NCBI RefSeq assembly: GCF_000471905.2
Contig: NW_006494865.1
Location: 532,496-596,495, forward strand
Length of the DNA: 64,000 nucleotides
Origin: Amborella trichopoda
Taxonomy: Eukaryota > Streptophyta > Magnoliopsida > Amborellales > Amborellaceae
Reading direction: 5' to 3'
Part shown: positions 1 through 11,880 of the stretch, one piece after another
Position numbering within the stretch: position 1 is the stretch's first letter
Layout of the letters: the number at the start of each line of letters is the position of its first letter
Made by a program: the position numbers and the translations under genes
Notes under the pieces: model-generated
The model's input: only the letters and a program-made list of their open reading frames with translations
What the model was told of the DNA's origin: nothing
Databases searched by the model: none

Positions 1-405
1 CCCTGTCTCTCTTTCTTCTTCTCGAATGCGCATGCTTGTGTACGCTCATCAGAAAGGAAAAGGGTGAGGTTTGACCCACCTGTCCCATAACCTTTGCCAT
101 ATTTGTGTGTGATTGCAGAAAGGAGAAAATAAGAAGAATACGAGCAAGGGAGGCAAATCCGAACCAGTTTCATTATTGGGGAGCTTTCTTTGTGATCTAA
201 GAGGGCATCCACATGAGTCAGCCTGAGTAAGTCCCGAATCCACCTTTTAAATTCCTCTCTCATCATTTGGTAACACCTGCCCCCTTTCTTGAAAGAGGTT
301 CCAGAGAGAGAGATCTCACGAACGTCCCGATTCTTCCCCGAAACCCGAGACGCCAGCCACTCAATCCCTTAGGGATCCAGAGGGCAAGATTGAGGCACCT
401 AACCA
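1..405 (+). mobile_element. 3' end of a degenerate Ogre/Tat-like LTR
   Basis: About 180-405 is alignable by eye with the LTR end of element B (about 14390-14600). Shared words are the 'aagagggc' block, 'aaattcctctctcat', 'aaacccgagac' and the terminal 'gaggcacct.acca' just before the expected primer-binding site. In the other copies this is followed by a TTGGCGACTCCACT-type box, but here the sequence runs into 'cctgtatgtgggtaag' and the box is lost. The LTR 5' end lies outside the window. Family assignment is inferred from the shared sequence. Confidence 0.55.
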
Positions 406-713
406 CCTGTATGTGGGTAAGACAAGGAAGGAGGTTCACTCGTCTGCAAAGTAGGGTGTGCCTAGGGTGCTTCGAGGGGGCCCTTGCTGCGAACATGCCG
501 AGTGGAGTTGGGCTGTATGCTTGAGCTAGGCAGCAATTAGGCTACAATAAGCGTAACATTCCTAGTAGGCCACGTCATGCATGCAACAGTTAATGTAGTG
601 TGGGAGAGGTGGCGTCGATGTCATATGATGGTTCGATTACGTTCCCTTAGTGCTTCCTTGGGACTAAGCGTAATCTTTCGCACGTGTGGCTTATCGCTTA
701 GCGTGCTGTTCGT

Positions 714-2000
714 ATGACCGTATCTTCGGGGAGCATGGCACTCGCCGTGCAAAGCTTTCATTTGAAGGCTGGCAGCGCCTCGGTGCTTAACCTTCGACAC
801 TTTACTTCGCGTTCCGCTGGGCCTTGCTTGCGGTTACGGGGTGTTTCCCATCGATTGGGCATCATGTTATCGGACTTTATAAATGGAGGGGCATATGTTC
901 TTCACTTTTACCTAAAGTCTGGATCCCAAGTAAAAGCAATCACCCTTAGCACCTTTGTTCAGGCCTCCTTTTCGGTGTTTGCAACTTTTCAAAGCAGCAC
1001 TTTCAACAAGGACCTTTGGCAGGTCGGTGTCCACCCTCTTCTCCACCAGGTGATGCCATCTTCTTGGATTCGAGTGTGTGGCTGGTGGGCCGTTTTCTTT
1101 TTGTCTGACCCTTTTAGCTTTCCCTTTTTTCGCTTTTTTTTTTTTTCTTGTGTAGAGAATCATCTAAAGGCAGAGAATTTATTGGCTTTGTCGCCTCCCC
1201 CGATGATGCCATGGGTGCCATGCGGCTTTGAAGCAATTTCACCCAGGGGCTACGCGGGAGAGTTCTTGCCCGAGGGTCATGTTGACCTCCCTGTGCCTTC
1301 AGCCCTTGTGGGTGTAGAGGTGTTGCTTGACACTCACCCCTCTACGTCTGCGGGTCCAGTTACCTCAGCTCCTTCGTCGTTAGATGTTGAGGGGTTGACC
1401 ATGGAGCACATGGTCGGGGAAAGCTTCTTAGTTTTGCATGAGTGTCCCCTTTCAGACCTTAAGATAGATCTTGAAGTTGTTAAAGCCTGCACAGCTGGCT
1501 TGAAAGCTGTGCACCCTGGAGAGATTGTCTTTAGTATGTTGAAGGAGCTACTGGGGGATTTCACCAACTAGGGCTCAGCAACCGTTTTCAGTGGGATTGG
1601 CATTTCGAAGGTGCTTGACGCGTGCATAGCTTCTCTTCAAGTGAGGTTGGTGAAGAAGTAATCTTTTCTGTGGGAGTACAAAGAAGAGAGGGAGAGACTC
1701 GCTGCTAGGGATGCTCAATCGAATGAAGAAGAGATCGAACTTTCCTGCCGGTTGGCAAACATAGAGAGCACGATTGCTTCTTTGCAGGCTCACACAATTG
1801 ACTTGAGGGCTAGCTGTCATCAACATAGAGAGGCGATGGCCTCGAGGTCTCGTAGATTGGCATGCATAACCTTGGAGATGGAGCAACTCCTTAGCTTGTC
1901 TAAGTAAGTAATGAGAAACGTCTCTCTCCATGAGCAGCCGAAGCATGTAGCTTTGGAGGAGGCACTGACATTGAGAGAGAAAATGCATAAAGCGCTCGAT
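714..2000 (+). pseudogene. Broken coiled-coil ORF of a retroelement (ORF1-like or antisense ORF)
   Basis: An open frame runs from an ATG at 714 to a stop at 1569. The same sense continues after stops: 'LDACIASLQVRL' near 1615-1650, then a heptad-rich, charged segment (about 1680-1910, with EYKEERERLAARDAQ and SCRLANIESTIASLQA), which I read as a coiled coil. A pyrimidine run with TGTAG (1131-1155) interrupts it and looks like an intron acceptor. I do not recognise an enzymatic domain. Ogre elements carry an ORF1 of unknown role upstream of gag, and some Tat elements carry an antisense ORF after pol; either could explain it, since an LTR end lies upstream and a minus-strand gag-protease element lies downstream. 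At least three stops make it non-functional. Confidence 0.4.
1129..1155 (+). other. Possible 3' splice acceptor (polypyrimidine tract + TGTAG)
   Basis: A nearly pure T run is followed by 'cttgtgtag' ending at 1155, which has the shape of a plant intron acceptor. A matching donor is not clear: the 'aagtaaaag' near 928 and 'caggtgatg' near 1048 are weak candidates. This is inference only; a simple poly-T tract is an equally good reading. Confidence 0.25.
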
Positions 2001-2271
2001 CGTTTTTTGCGCTCTCTTCCCCCTCTTTTTCTTCTTTTTTTTTTTGTGTGCGAGCCTTGATGGCCTGCCAATGGGATACTGTAACCTCTTTGCACATATG
2101 AAAAGCAGAGCCCCCTCTTTTTCTTCCCCTTTTTTTTTGGTGTAACGTGCCAAGGTTCCATCTCCCTTCTCTCCTTTTTTTTTTCCGTTGCGCCTCGGTT
2201 TCAAATTCTGCCTTCTCGTTGTCTCGAAGAAGTTCTGATTGGAAAGAGAATGGCAGACGCATCGTGTCTGG

Positions 2272-3160
2272 TTACCCCAAGTAACCAAGACGTTGTTTCT
2301 GGCAGTGTTTAGTTGACATGGCCTCTATTATGGCAAAGGGGGCTAGCATCCCTTTTCTGTCATTTTGACCCTGATTGCTGGAAGGCTCGTAGTCCATCCT
2401 ACTCATGATCTGACGGGACTTAGATCCGTACAAGTCCCATCTCAGCATAGCCACAGCCTCTGGTGAGGGGTCACTCTGCGTGCTCGGCTCACTAGGGCTT
2501 TCGAGGGATTCTGAGACAAAGCCTGACAAGGAGGAGGAGGTTGTCTTCAAGGGAGCAGCTTCCTTCGTCCCCATCTCGTCTTCCCCCATTACCTTGGCTT
2601 GGTCAGGCACGGCCGAATCGTACCCCTTTTTTGTGAGCACCGGATCTTGTGGGGCAAACATCGGGAGTTGCTCGGGGTAATTTGGACCATTCTTTATTTT
2701 CGAGTGGCTTAGCCGAAGTTCTGACGGGATAGCCGATAACACCGGTGCCCCTCGAGAGTCGAACGTATGGCAAGACTGCACTGTAGGTGTGACCGCCCCC
2801 CCCTTTTTCCTGTGGTGGTGAGGGGTAAGACTTGGGGATCTGTAGGGTTTTGCCTGACCCTTGGTGGTGCCATGCAGGGAGCCGATATTGATTACTCTTG
2901 CCCCGTTTGATGTTCAGCATTTTAAGTTTCTGAATTACCTTGGGGAAATGTGGCGAGTCACTAACCCGTGGGGTCAGAAGGTCATCGGGCTTTCTTAGTG
3001 AGGCCAGAATTTGTAGCACCCTGATGCTGGGGTCCGGCTCTTTTTTTGTTGTAGAGACCGTCCCTGCTTTGAGCAAGGAAGTGGGGATGTGTAGGATATT
3101 TGCTTCTGCCTTATCGTGCGTCGGTCTGTCGATCTGGATGGAAGAGCAGGGGGGATGCAC
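2272..3160 (-). pseudogene. Element A: protease-RT spacer of a Tat/Ogre-like polyprotein
   Basis: Two overlapping minus-strand open stretches (3160 to 2603 and 2781 to 2272) in different frames follow the protease of element A in transcription order. They contain 'RKPDDLLTPRVSDSPHFPKV' and 'VLPYVRLSRGTGVIGYPVRT', low-complexity linker-like sequence of the sort found between protease and reverse transcriptase in this lineage. No RT motif follows. The minus-strand element stops near 2280, where plus-strand sequence of another element begins, so RT, RNase H and integrase are missing. The frame change between the two stretches marks an indel. Confidence 0.4.
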
Positions 3161-3324
3161 AGGATCTTCATCCCTTCTTCGTGATGAACGGACAAGGGCA
3201 TTGGCATGTCTGATCCTAGCACAACGTAACTGTCAGGTCTGTTCAGTGCCTCTATCGGGAGAAATTCTTACATGGGAGAGGAGGAAAGGAGTGGTTCCTG
3301 CTCGCTTCATAGATTCGACTGCTC

Positions 3325-4036
3325 TTACAATGTTGGGGGAAGACTTTCGTCAATTGAGATTAGGGGGACAAGTTTCCTGCATCTCTTTTCTTCCTGAAAG
3401 AGATGATGCAGAGACTTCATCATGTCCTCAACATCTTCATGAGAGGTTGGAGCAGTCTCCCTTTGTTGCTTGGTATCCGTCCGGGATTTTTCTGACGGTT
3501 CGAGCCCCTGGGATAGCGGCAGGTCCGCAAAATAATACTTTGCATCAGCATAATGTGTTATGGTGATTGGCAATGGCCTCTTGATGGCATAAACCACATG
3601 TTGGCTCTTGTCGCTGTTGTATTTGAAGTATTGGTGAAGAATGGAGGGGACCACACCATGCTCATGGAACCAAGGGCGGCCCAACAAGATGTTGTACGAA
3701 GTCTCCACATGAATGACGTGATAGAGGGTGGAAGCATCTAGGTATCCAATCTTAAGCTTAAGCCATATTGTAACCATGGGTTTTCCCCCCGTTCAATTCA
3801 ATCCCTCACTATTGAGCTAGTAGGTTCAAGCTGGTCTATGCTCAGGCCAATCTGAGAAAGAACCCTTTAGGCATCAGGTTCGTTGCGGATCCTCCATCAA
3901 TCATGATGCGATTGATTGAGGAGGCATGTAGCTCGCCTGATACATACAACGAGCAGTTATGCGAACTTTCCCCGAGTTGTAAATCCTCATCGAAGAATGT
4001 AATAGTCATGCAGTTGTAAAGTATGGCAGTGTCCAC
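3325..4036 (-). pseudogene. Element A: retroviral-type aspartic protease, degenerate
   Basis: Read on the minus strand, 4036 to 3842 contains 'INRIMIDGGSATNLMP', the aspartic-protease active-site block with D-G-G in place of the usual D-S/T-G. After a frameshift and stops, 3777 to 3325 contains 'YHVIHVETSYNILLGRPW', the conserved C-terminal protease flap/ILGRPW region of plant Ty3/gypsy elements. In the intact family this enzyme cleaves the Gag-Pol polyprotein. It lies just downstream of the proline-rich gag tail, as expected. The interruption between the two halves makes it dead. Confidence 0.75.
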
Positions 4037-4042
4037 TTCAAC

Positions 4043-5930
4043 TCATTCGACCTCTGTTTCGTATATTTTGAGGTTAAAAAGTGCTTTCACTAAGGCCATT
4101 TGGAGATCTTTAGATAGCATGATGGCATCATAGATACTTAGAAGTGCGAGGAGCTTCCTCAAGTGTTCGATCACATCATATTTAACATTGTTAGGATCAG
4201 GCAGGGCGGTTTCCTTGTGTCCCTTCACCTTAGGGGGAGGAGGTGCCACTTGGACATCTCCTGATTGAGGGGCATTCGCCCCAGATGTTGAAGGGGCAAC
4301 GAATCTCATGGCGGAATTCAGTGGGGGAATTCGACTGTTCTGTGCGACTGGAGAAGGCTCAACAAGAGTGGGGGGACACCGAGGCTCTACAAGTGTGGTC
4401 ATCAAAAAGGGGATGGTCTGCGTGGCAGCTTGAGGGGTCGGGGACTCTTGAAACTGCCATGGGGGAGGAGCAGGCTCCGTGGGAGAATGGGCTAACTCGA
4501 GGGAAGGGGTTGGCTGGGGCAACGGGAACCTTAAGGTCTTTAACGGAGGGGGTCTCCGACCAACCTCAGTCTCCTCCCCGATCATAAATGCATCCGGTCG
4601 GCTTGGGTCGTTGTGCAACCTTGATGAAAGGTCAGCATGTAGCATGCCCCATGATTGAGGGGGAGGCATGATCGAGCTTCGCTCCTACTTTATTACAGGA
4701 CATCGTGGGGCGACGTGGCCCATGCCTGTCGTTGGCTTTGGCATTTGAATGTCCAGAGGTATGCCCATGGTCATTTAGGCTCTAGACGGCCTTGGGGCTG
4801 TGGATTGACAGTGCGAGGCACCACGCTTTGTACCTCGACCGCACAATAATGAGCGATGCCATAGGCCTCATCCATCTTCTGGGCGTGCAGCAACCCGCGA
4901 AGGGTTCCAGGAATGGGGCTTTGTCTTTTCAGGTCCTGCACTAAGAGTCGGCTCATGCTCATGAGGGGCGGGAATAGGGACAATGATGCTTGGCAGACAC
5001 TTCTTTGAGTACCACTCAATGAGTGGTATAGGGATGGCGGATGGGGTGATGGGTGCTCGTCTCTTTTTGCAGCCGAGAACCTCGTTGGACCTACATGTGT
5101 GTGCGCAATCCACAATGGTATTTGGGGTGGCGATAGGGACAATCCCTTGTGTTCTGAGGGGCAGGCGCGTGTGGCAGCCGCCCGTTTAGCCGATTAGGCC
5201 GTTGGCCTCAATTACGCATGTGTGTTTGCTTAGAGGGCTTCCGATTGTCATGGAAGCCTCGTGCCGGTCGGGGACCATTGTTTGACCTACCCCAAATCAT
5301 GGGATTGTCACATGGTGGGGGAGGCCTCCAGGCCACCAATGCCATGTCTGGGCCGAGAATGACACGAGACAGTTTGAGGGACAGGGGTAGGTCGTCGCTT
5401 GCCCCGATTCATTATTATGGAGGTCAGGCAGCTAGGGAGTCTTTTTACATGGGTGTGCGTGGTGAAGTTACCGCGCAGGCAGGCATGGAATTAGTCAAGG
5501 AGTAGTGTGTGCGCGGGGGCACCAGTATTGGCGACGCCCCTTTGTGAAGCAGGTGGGGTAGCCTTCTAGCTGCTCATGACAGCAGTGCTCCTGTCAGAGC
5601 CAACCGGGTGTGGGGGAGTGGCAAAGTCGACCGTGCAGCAAGAACTATGGGGTTCCCTCTTAACTCCGAGAGAGGCGGGGCATGGTACCTGAGGGCCCAT
5701 GCCCCAAACTTCCCCAGTCACAGCCGGGATAGATGGGCTAGCATGGCCACAAAGAGGACATATAGGGGTGGGACAACCGAAAGGTCGAGCCTCTCCCTGA
5801 GCAGCTACAGGTATGGGGATGTAGAACTCCCCGAGGGAAAGAGGGATAAGTGGATCCCATAACAAGAGTGGAAAGTGGGGGTAGAGAGATTGGTACCGGG
5901 AGACGCTTGAGCCAACGATAAGGTGACGTG
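4043..5930 (-). pseudogene. Element A: proline-rich gag/gag-protease region, degenerate
   Basis: Minus-strand open stretches at 4669-4043, 5142-4771, 5113-4868 and 6070-5738 lie between the primer-binding site and the protease. The best stretch (4669-4043) is rich in P, T and S and ends in 'EHLRKLLALLSIYDAIMLSK', a helical segment often seen just before the protease in Tat-type elements. A gag-like fragment 'PIPLIEWYSKKCLPSII' lies near 5040-4980. I could not find the canonical retrotransposon gag domain or a zinc knuckle, so much of gag is eroded or too diverged to see. Frame changes and stops are frequent. Confidence 0.5.
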
Positions 5931-5949
5931 TTCCCAATGGAGCCGCCAG
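5931..5949 (-). other. Element A: primer-binding-site-like box
   Basis: The minus strand reads CTGGCGGCTCCATTGGGAA, which matches the CTTGGCGACTCCACT box of elements B, C and D with a few changes. It lies between the LTR-like sequence (higher coordinates) and the gag region (lower coordinates), the correct order for a minus-strand element. The corresponding tRNA was not checked. Confidence 0.55.
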
Positions 5950-5955
5950 TTGATG

Positions 5956-6730
5956 TTGACGGGGTCTTGATTTCCCTCTGTGTCGGGGAGATGAATCTCT
6001 CGAAAAACTGCAGGGGTCGGGTGCGCGGTGGACACGTAGGGCCTCCAGCTTGCAGGTAGGAAGCCGACAATGAGAGAGAATTTTACGACTAGAGTGCGGA
6101 TCGCCCTTACGCCGCTCGAGGGTTCGGGGACAGGCCCGGGCAGATGGCCCTATTAGAATAACTACAAAGCCCTCAGACTGGGTATCAGCACGATTTGAAT
6201 GTGAGCCCTTTTCAGATTCCCAATCTCTCTTTCTCTTTTTACTCTCTCCATGCTATAGGGATGGGATCTTGATGTCCCTCGTCCCGGGATGCCCTTCCCG
6301 TAGGGGTTTGCTAACCACTAAAAGGAGGCATGGATAGAAGTCGAGGGAAGAGTCCCCCAGGTTAGGACACATCCGCGGGCTCACGGATGGACGGGGCCTT
6401 CTGCGTGGACGGTGCCATGTGCGCAGAAGTGGGAGGAAGAGAGAGAGAGAGAGAGAGAGAGAGATAAAGAGAGAGAATGAATGACTCATCTTGGGGAAAT
6501 GGGATGACCCACATGACGAGGGTGTCTGCAGGACCTCACACTCAGGGGTACCCTCCCTCCCAAAGTTTTCTCTCTTCTCTCCTGAATGGGTTAGGGACTC
6601 ACAAAATAAAACAAAGTAAGAATGAACTAGTCTTGATTCTTCCCATCCTTTGCGGTATTGGAGCATCCAAAAGGGGAACCTTTTGGAGAGATTTTCAGGA
6701 CCTCTTTTACAAATGAGCTAAGCCTGCTTA
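5956..6730 (-). mobile_element. Element A: LTR remnant (right boundary uncertain)
   Basis: On the minus strand, the sequence immediately before the primer-binding box ('gagatgaatctctcg' and following) resembles the LTR end of element B. It continues into pyrimidine-rich sequence with a CT microsatellite, as the LTRs of B and C do. I could not fix where the LTR begins; 6730 is an approximate limit where recognisable composition ends. No second LTR copy was found on the far side of the element. Confidence 0.4.
6438..6464. repeat. (GA)n microsatellite
   Basis: Uninterrupted GA dinucleotides for about 27 bases, followed by an impure extension to about 6476. It sits within the presumed LTR of element A. 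Confidence 0.95.
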
Positions 6731-7957
6731 CTTAGAGGATTCACCAAACAGGGGTGAACGCTCAAAAGTCAAGCATAATTACAATTAAAATAATTGAAAA
6801 CCAATCCAAAAATTAGATGTAAATGACCAAAATGCCCCTGTGATCTTTTCCCCAAATGACGAGACCGTCCCTACATGCAGGCTATTCTCATGCAGGCTGT
6901 TCTGCCATGGGAAGACCATGGAAGCAGGCTCTGCAACATGCGGCAACTGTTCAGCTTTTTCCAGAATATATCTTTGTTCTTCTCTCAATTGCAAGCATTT
7001 TAATGCCCTTCAATCGTGTTGTGACGGCCTTCTTCCCCGAAGTGAAAGTCCAGTCAATTTTATGAACTTTATTTGTTGATGCATCTCCGAGGTGCATCGT
7101 TTTAGCTCCTAGCTCTGCTTACAAGTTCGAGAGGAGGTCGTTGCAGTCGATTTGTAACCGATTTGCATCTTCGGTTATTTTGGAAGGTTACCGGAGAAGG
7201 CCATTCCGGCAACCGACTGGATTTGCTTCTTTCGTGACCTGAGGACTCACGTTCATCGAACAAGGGATTGAATGCCAGAGTCATACCAGAATATCGCTCT
7301 GTGCAAGGTGGTTCTTTTCGATTCTTCCTCGCTCCAATCCATGTCCTAAATTTTAAGCTATGCGTCACCGAACCGCGAGCCTACTAGACCTTTTTTTTTT
7401 GTCCTAGTTTCTTCGGCTTCTTTCCTCTTCAAAGCAATAGGGGTTTCCGATCATACCACAGTGATGGCCTTAGGTCAAAATGATGAGGCTAGTGTGATCT
7501 AGAACATATCAATGTTTGAACTCGGTCTGTGTTCAGAGAAAGGTACCATGGGTTAGAGAAGCTGCTACTGAAAAACTTTGACACAATCCCATTTTTGGGA
7601 CTGGTTTGGTGAAGGGGCATCGCGCAAAGGTAAAACCCATGAGTTACGAGGCCGCATGAGTATAAACCCTTTTAGAGGGGTCCGATTTAGCCCAAATTTG
7701 GTCCTCGGGGTTTCTTTAACGTTCTGGCCACAATGCTGGTCACCTGCTGTAGCCTCTCTCATAGGGTTATAGTGGAGGGTCTTTCATTGGTGCATGGGTA
7801 CCACACCCAGGTCACTAGGATAGAGGCTTTATTTTGTGGCACAATCCAGGCCTACGAGTGTTTCGTGAACCCGCGAGACCAAACTATCGTCAACCTTCTT
7901 CTTATTCGCATGAGCTCATGGAAGTATGTCAAAAATGATGTACAACACTGCTAGAAG
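6731..7957. other. No gene seen; non-coding, probably old repeat
   Basis: Short open stretches only, none with recognisable domains. Phrases such as 'aaatgaccaaaatgcccc' (about 6821-6838) are typical of decayed plant repeats. A T-run occurs near 7391-7400. Nothing here supports an exon, RNA gene or defined element. Confidence 0.5.
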
Positions 7958-8460
7958 ATATTTTTCATCAACATGGGGCCCCCGCTCAATAAAGCCTAGC
8001 AAATAGTGAAAATTTTGATGGTCCCATAATAGCCCCAGAACTAAGCAAGATCTTCATGACGCCTCTTAGAAGTCTCTTGCCAAGTTTCGTCACATTCTGA
8101 CATGTTTGAGGTAGTGCAGACTGAGAAGCAGTTCCCATAGAATTGGCCTCTAGCACCCTGAAACGGACCTCTATAACTAAAGTTATGTTTTCGCTGTCTC
8201 AATTTACTGTGGGACTACCACCATTGTATCTGGCACAATTGAAAATCCTTAGGGATCAAATTTCAGCTTGAACGGACACTCCAAGAAAACCTTATAAGTG
8301 AAAGAGTGAAACAAGAGGAGCTACACGCTATTCTTGTGCGGCCACCCTGCAACTCCACACCATTAAAGGGACAATCACGAACAGTGACTTTCGACTCTCA
8401 TATCTCACCCATCCCAAGTTGGATTGCTCTCAAATTTGGTGCTTTTAGTGTCATCACCTA
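7958..8460 (+). repeat. Direct repeat R, copy 1
   Basis: From 'atatttttcatcaacatggg' onward the sequence aligns with 12098-12545 in the same orientation, with many substitutions and small indels. Shared blocks include 'accctgaaacggacc', 'ggtagtgcaga' and 'actttc.actctcatatctcac'. It has no coding potential. The copies would be close neighbours if the solo LTR between them were absent, so they probably formed a short tandem or belong to one older repeat. Confidence 0.8.
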
Positions 8461-9519
8461 TATTGGAGGATGTCACAACCCCACCCCCTAAAGCTTGCCG
8501 GAGGGCGACAGAGTACGGGATCACGACTGGAGGTCGCGGATGTCACTTAGGTGGGAGTGGCTCAACGCATGAAAATACAGAATCAGGAGCAAACCATGAA
8601 AGAAAAATAGAATAAAACCATTCATCAAAACAAATAACAATTCCAAAAGTATAGCCATCTCATTCATCCAATATTAAAAAGTCTTTACAATTCTTTCAAG
8701 GTACTATTGGCCCAAAAAACACAAAATGAGATACACCACACATTCCTAAGATATCCAAAACATATGATGAAAGTCTTCAGAGGACGGCTTTTTAACCTCT
8801 CGACTTCGAGCTTCAAAACCCTAATGGTCACCCACCTTAAGCACAGGTGCCAACACTCTTCACTCTACAGTTATGAAAATAAGATGGAATGAGCTAACAA
8901 CGCAATAAGCAAATCCACACCATTGCATTCCAACTAGCTTGATAGTGATAACAAATACGTAACATATATATACGAACATATACACATGTATCAAATAAAG
9001 TTCCTCAACAAGCTTCTCAACACTTTACAGAAATGTGAGAAAGGCCGTTCAATATATATAATGCATAAGTCACAATCACCTTCTTAACATAGAGTAATAA
9101 AGACGATTGATCACAATTTCTGTTAAAAGTTCATGCCGAAAGCACAAATAAGTTAGGCAAACAGATTTATCTACTCCTGAAGTAGAAGCCACATCAATCA
9201 TGCTAAACCAATCCTGAACTTGGGACTTCTACCCTCACTCAGAAGGGTGGACCATGACAAGTGGATGACCCACTTTGTAAGGCCCTCACACACACATACA
9301 TCCCCTGCACGCTTTGGGCTTTTTGATAGGCAGAGGCCTTGCAAGACACTACCCTATCCTTGTGCCCTTTTGGCGCGAGGGAGTTACATTACCATTAGGT
9401 GACCTAATGTGTAGTGCCCACATATATTTGTGGGGTGCGACCGTCCCAACTACTCACATCTTGAGTCCCGTCCTTTCATGGGGAGTCAGGGAAAAATCGC
9501 AGCTGCCAGCAGCATCGTT

Positions 9520-10130
9520 CACACAGTAGGTACCTTTTCACATTAGATAATAGCATCGCAGCTGATGGTACCATCATTCACNNNNNNNNNNNNNNNNNNN
9601 NNNNNNNNNNNNNNNNNNNNNNNNNNNNNNNNNNNNNNNNNNNNNNNNNNNNNNNNNNNNNNNNNNNNNNNNNNNNNNNNNNNNNNNNNNNNNNNNNNNN
9701 NNNNNNNNNNNNNNNNNNNNNNNNNNNNNNNNNNNNNNNNNNNNNNNNNNNNNNNNNNNNNNNNNNNNNNNNNNNNNNNNNNNNNNNNNNNNNNNNNNNN
9801 NNNNNNNNNNNNNNNNNNNNNNNNNNNNNNNNNNNNNNNNNNNNNNNNNNNNNNNNNNNNNNNNNNNNNNNNNNNNNNNNNNNNNNNNNNNNNNNNNNNN
9901 NNNNNNNTCCATTCACATATAGCAAAAGCATCATGGTACCATCATTTACATAGTTAGTATCCATTCACGTATAACATAAGCATCACGATACCATCATTCA
10001 TATAGTAGGTATCCATTCACATATAGCATAAGCATCATGATACCATCATTCACACAGTAGGTATGTATTCACATATAGCATAAGCATTATTAAAATCATG
10101 CAATTCATATTGCAATAGGGCATTCATCAT
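9520..10130 (+). repeat. 52-bp tandem array spanning an assembly gap
   Basis: Units such as 9948-9999 and 10000-10051 repeat with a 52-bp period ('accatcattca', 'gtatccattcacatatagca', 'taagcatca'). Related words also occur left of the gap (9500-9581). The gap at 9582-9907 therefore lies inside the array and is probably an unresolved expansion. Confidence 0.8.
9582..9907. other. Assembly gap (326 N)
   Basis: All bases are N. The flanks are tandem repeat, which explains the failure to assemble. Confidence 1.
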
Positions 10131-11499
10131 AATCATACTTTCATGTCAAAGCAGAACTTCATTATCATTGATGCACTCGTGCACTAGCAATTGGGGTACT
10201 AACTTTTGGACCAATTAGAGTTTGAAGATGGTTCCAAAATCAATTCGTACCAAATACAGTTATCCCTCACTTGGGGGTGATTTAAAGAGAACATGATTCC
10301 GTTTGACTTCTTGAATGTTCTAGGAAATTGAGGGTCAACTAACTGCGCCCTGCTATGTACAGTGGAAAGCAACGTACCTTGCTTTAAATAATTATAACAT
10401 TCAAACCATAAGGCAGCTTGTGACCAGTAAAAAATAACAGCTTAAGCCAAGACGTATATCTTTCTAATAAACAAAATTTGAAATCATTTGGATTCCATTT
10501 GGTGATTCAAAAATTCGTGGCAAACAAGGTGATAGTTCTGATTTTCATCAATACTGCCCACATTGACATATCTTCATAAAACAAGGTATAACTTTCAATC
10601 TAGGAAGCTTTTCAAAATAGTTTCTACATACAAATTTTAGCTCATTCAATGATCTTTCAAATGGCTATGGTTTGGCTAAAAATATACTTCTTTTGACTAG
10701 CTAAAATTGGTGGCCACAGTGGTATAAATGAAAAATCCAAGAAAACAATCGATAATGATATAACTTCCCATTTTGAAACATAACTTCATTTTTGTAAATA
10801 ATTTCAGAATGCGTAAAATAAACATTTTACTAGACTCGTATATCTTTCGAATGGGGGTGGTTTGAGGTTCATCGGACCCCATTTAGCTGTTCAAAAGCCT
10901 CTTACAAGAACATGCAAACTTCTGGAATTTCACAGTGGCATACAACATGTCTCAAGCAGACATTCCATGATCTTCATTTCATGGTGAGGCACATAATAAC
11001 AACCATTTTCTCACAATGTGTACACACATATAGTCATGCATAGCATGCATTTCTTACATAATCTAAGGATCATGCATTCATTCTTGATATTCACCATTAT
11101 CATAGAACGAGAGCCCCAATTTCTAAATAAAAAGGCATAAGGACTTTCTTACATCACAAACACTTTCATCTCATTTTACATGCATAAGTTCCATGCATCC
11201 TTACGACTATCATACAATGGTGATCGATCCACTTACCTAAGCAATAATGGTGTCTTCTCCACTCCTCTTCTCACAGCTCTCACCCTCCCAATAGTTGCTG
11301 CCCACCAACAGTCACTCCTACCCACCTTGTGTTTTAGAGAGAGAGAGAGAGTAAGAATGAGTGGAACGGGTGAGGAAGGGGGTTTAAGTACTCTTGGGTT
11401 GAGGTGGCTGGCCAACTATCACCAAAATACAATAAAATCTAGACATGTGGCACTCAATCAGCACGCATTTTGACAAGTGGCATACACAACTCATGCATG

Positions 11500-11880
11500 T
11501 CAGAGACATAGCCAGCGCTGCACACAAATCCACCTGGTGCTGGCCTCTTGCAACCAGCACTGGCCTCTTCACACAAATCCACCCCGCGCTGACTCTTCCA
11601 ACTGGCACTGGCCTCTTCACGCAAATCCGCCCGACGCTGGCCCATCCAACTGGCGCTGACCTCTTCACACAAATCCACCCGGCACTGGCTCTTTCAATCG
11701 GCACTGGCCACTTCACACAAATCCACCCGACACTGGCCCTTCCAACCAGCACTGGCCTCTTCACACAAATCCACCCGGTGCTGCCTCTTCCAACTGACGC
11801 TGGCCTCTTCACACAATCCACCCGACGTCGACCCTTCCAACCGGCGCTGGCCTCTTCACACAAATCCACCCGACGCTGGC
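11500..11880 (+). repeat. 48-bp minisatellite, about 7-8 copies
   Basis: A unit containing 'ctggcctcttcacacaaatc' followed by 'cacccg.cgctgg' repeats with a 48-bp period. The period is a multiple of three, so stop-free units give artificial repetitive reading frames on both strands (repeating 'TGLFTQIHP' on plus, 'GWICVKRP' on minus). It lies near the end of the probable solo LTR. Confidence 0.85.

Noticed and set aside
714-1571. A host gene with 285 codons
   Set aside because: It sits right after an LTR end, continues past stops in the same sense and ends at a retroelement. No host domain is visible.
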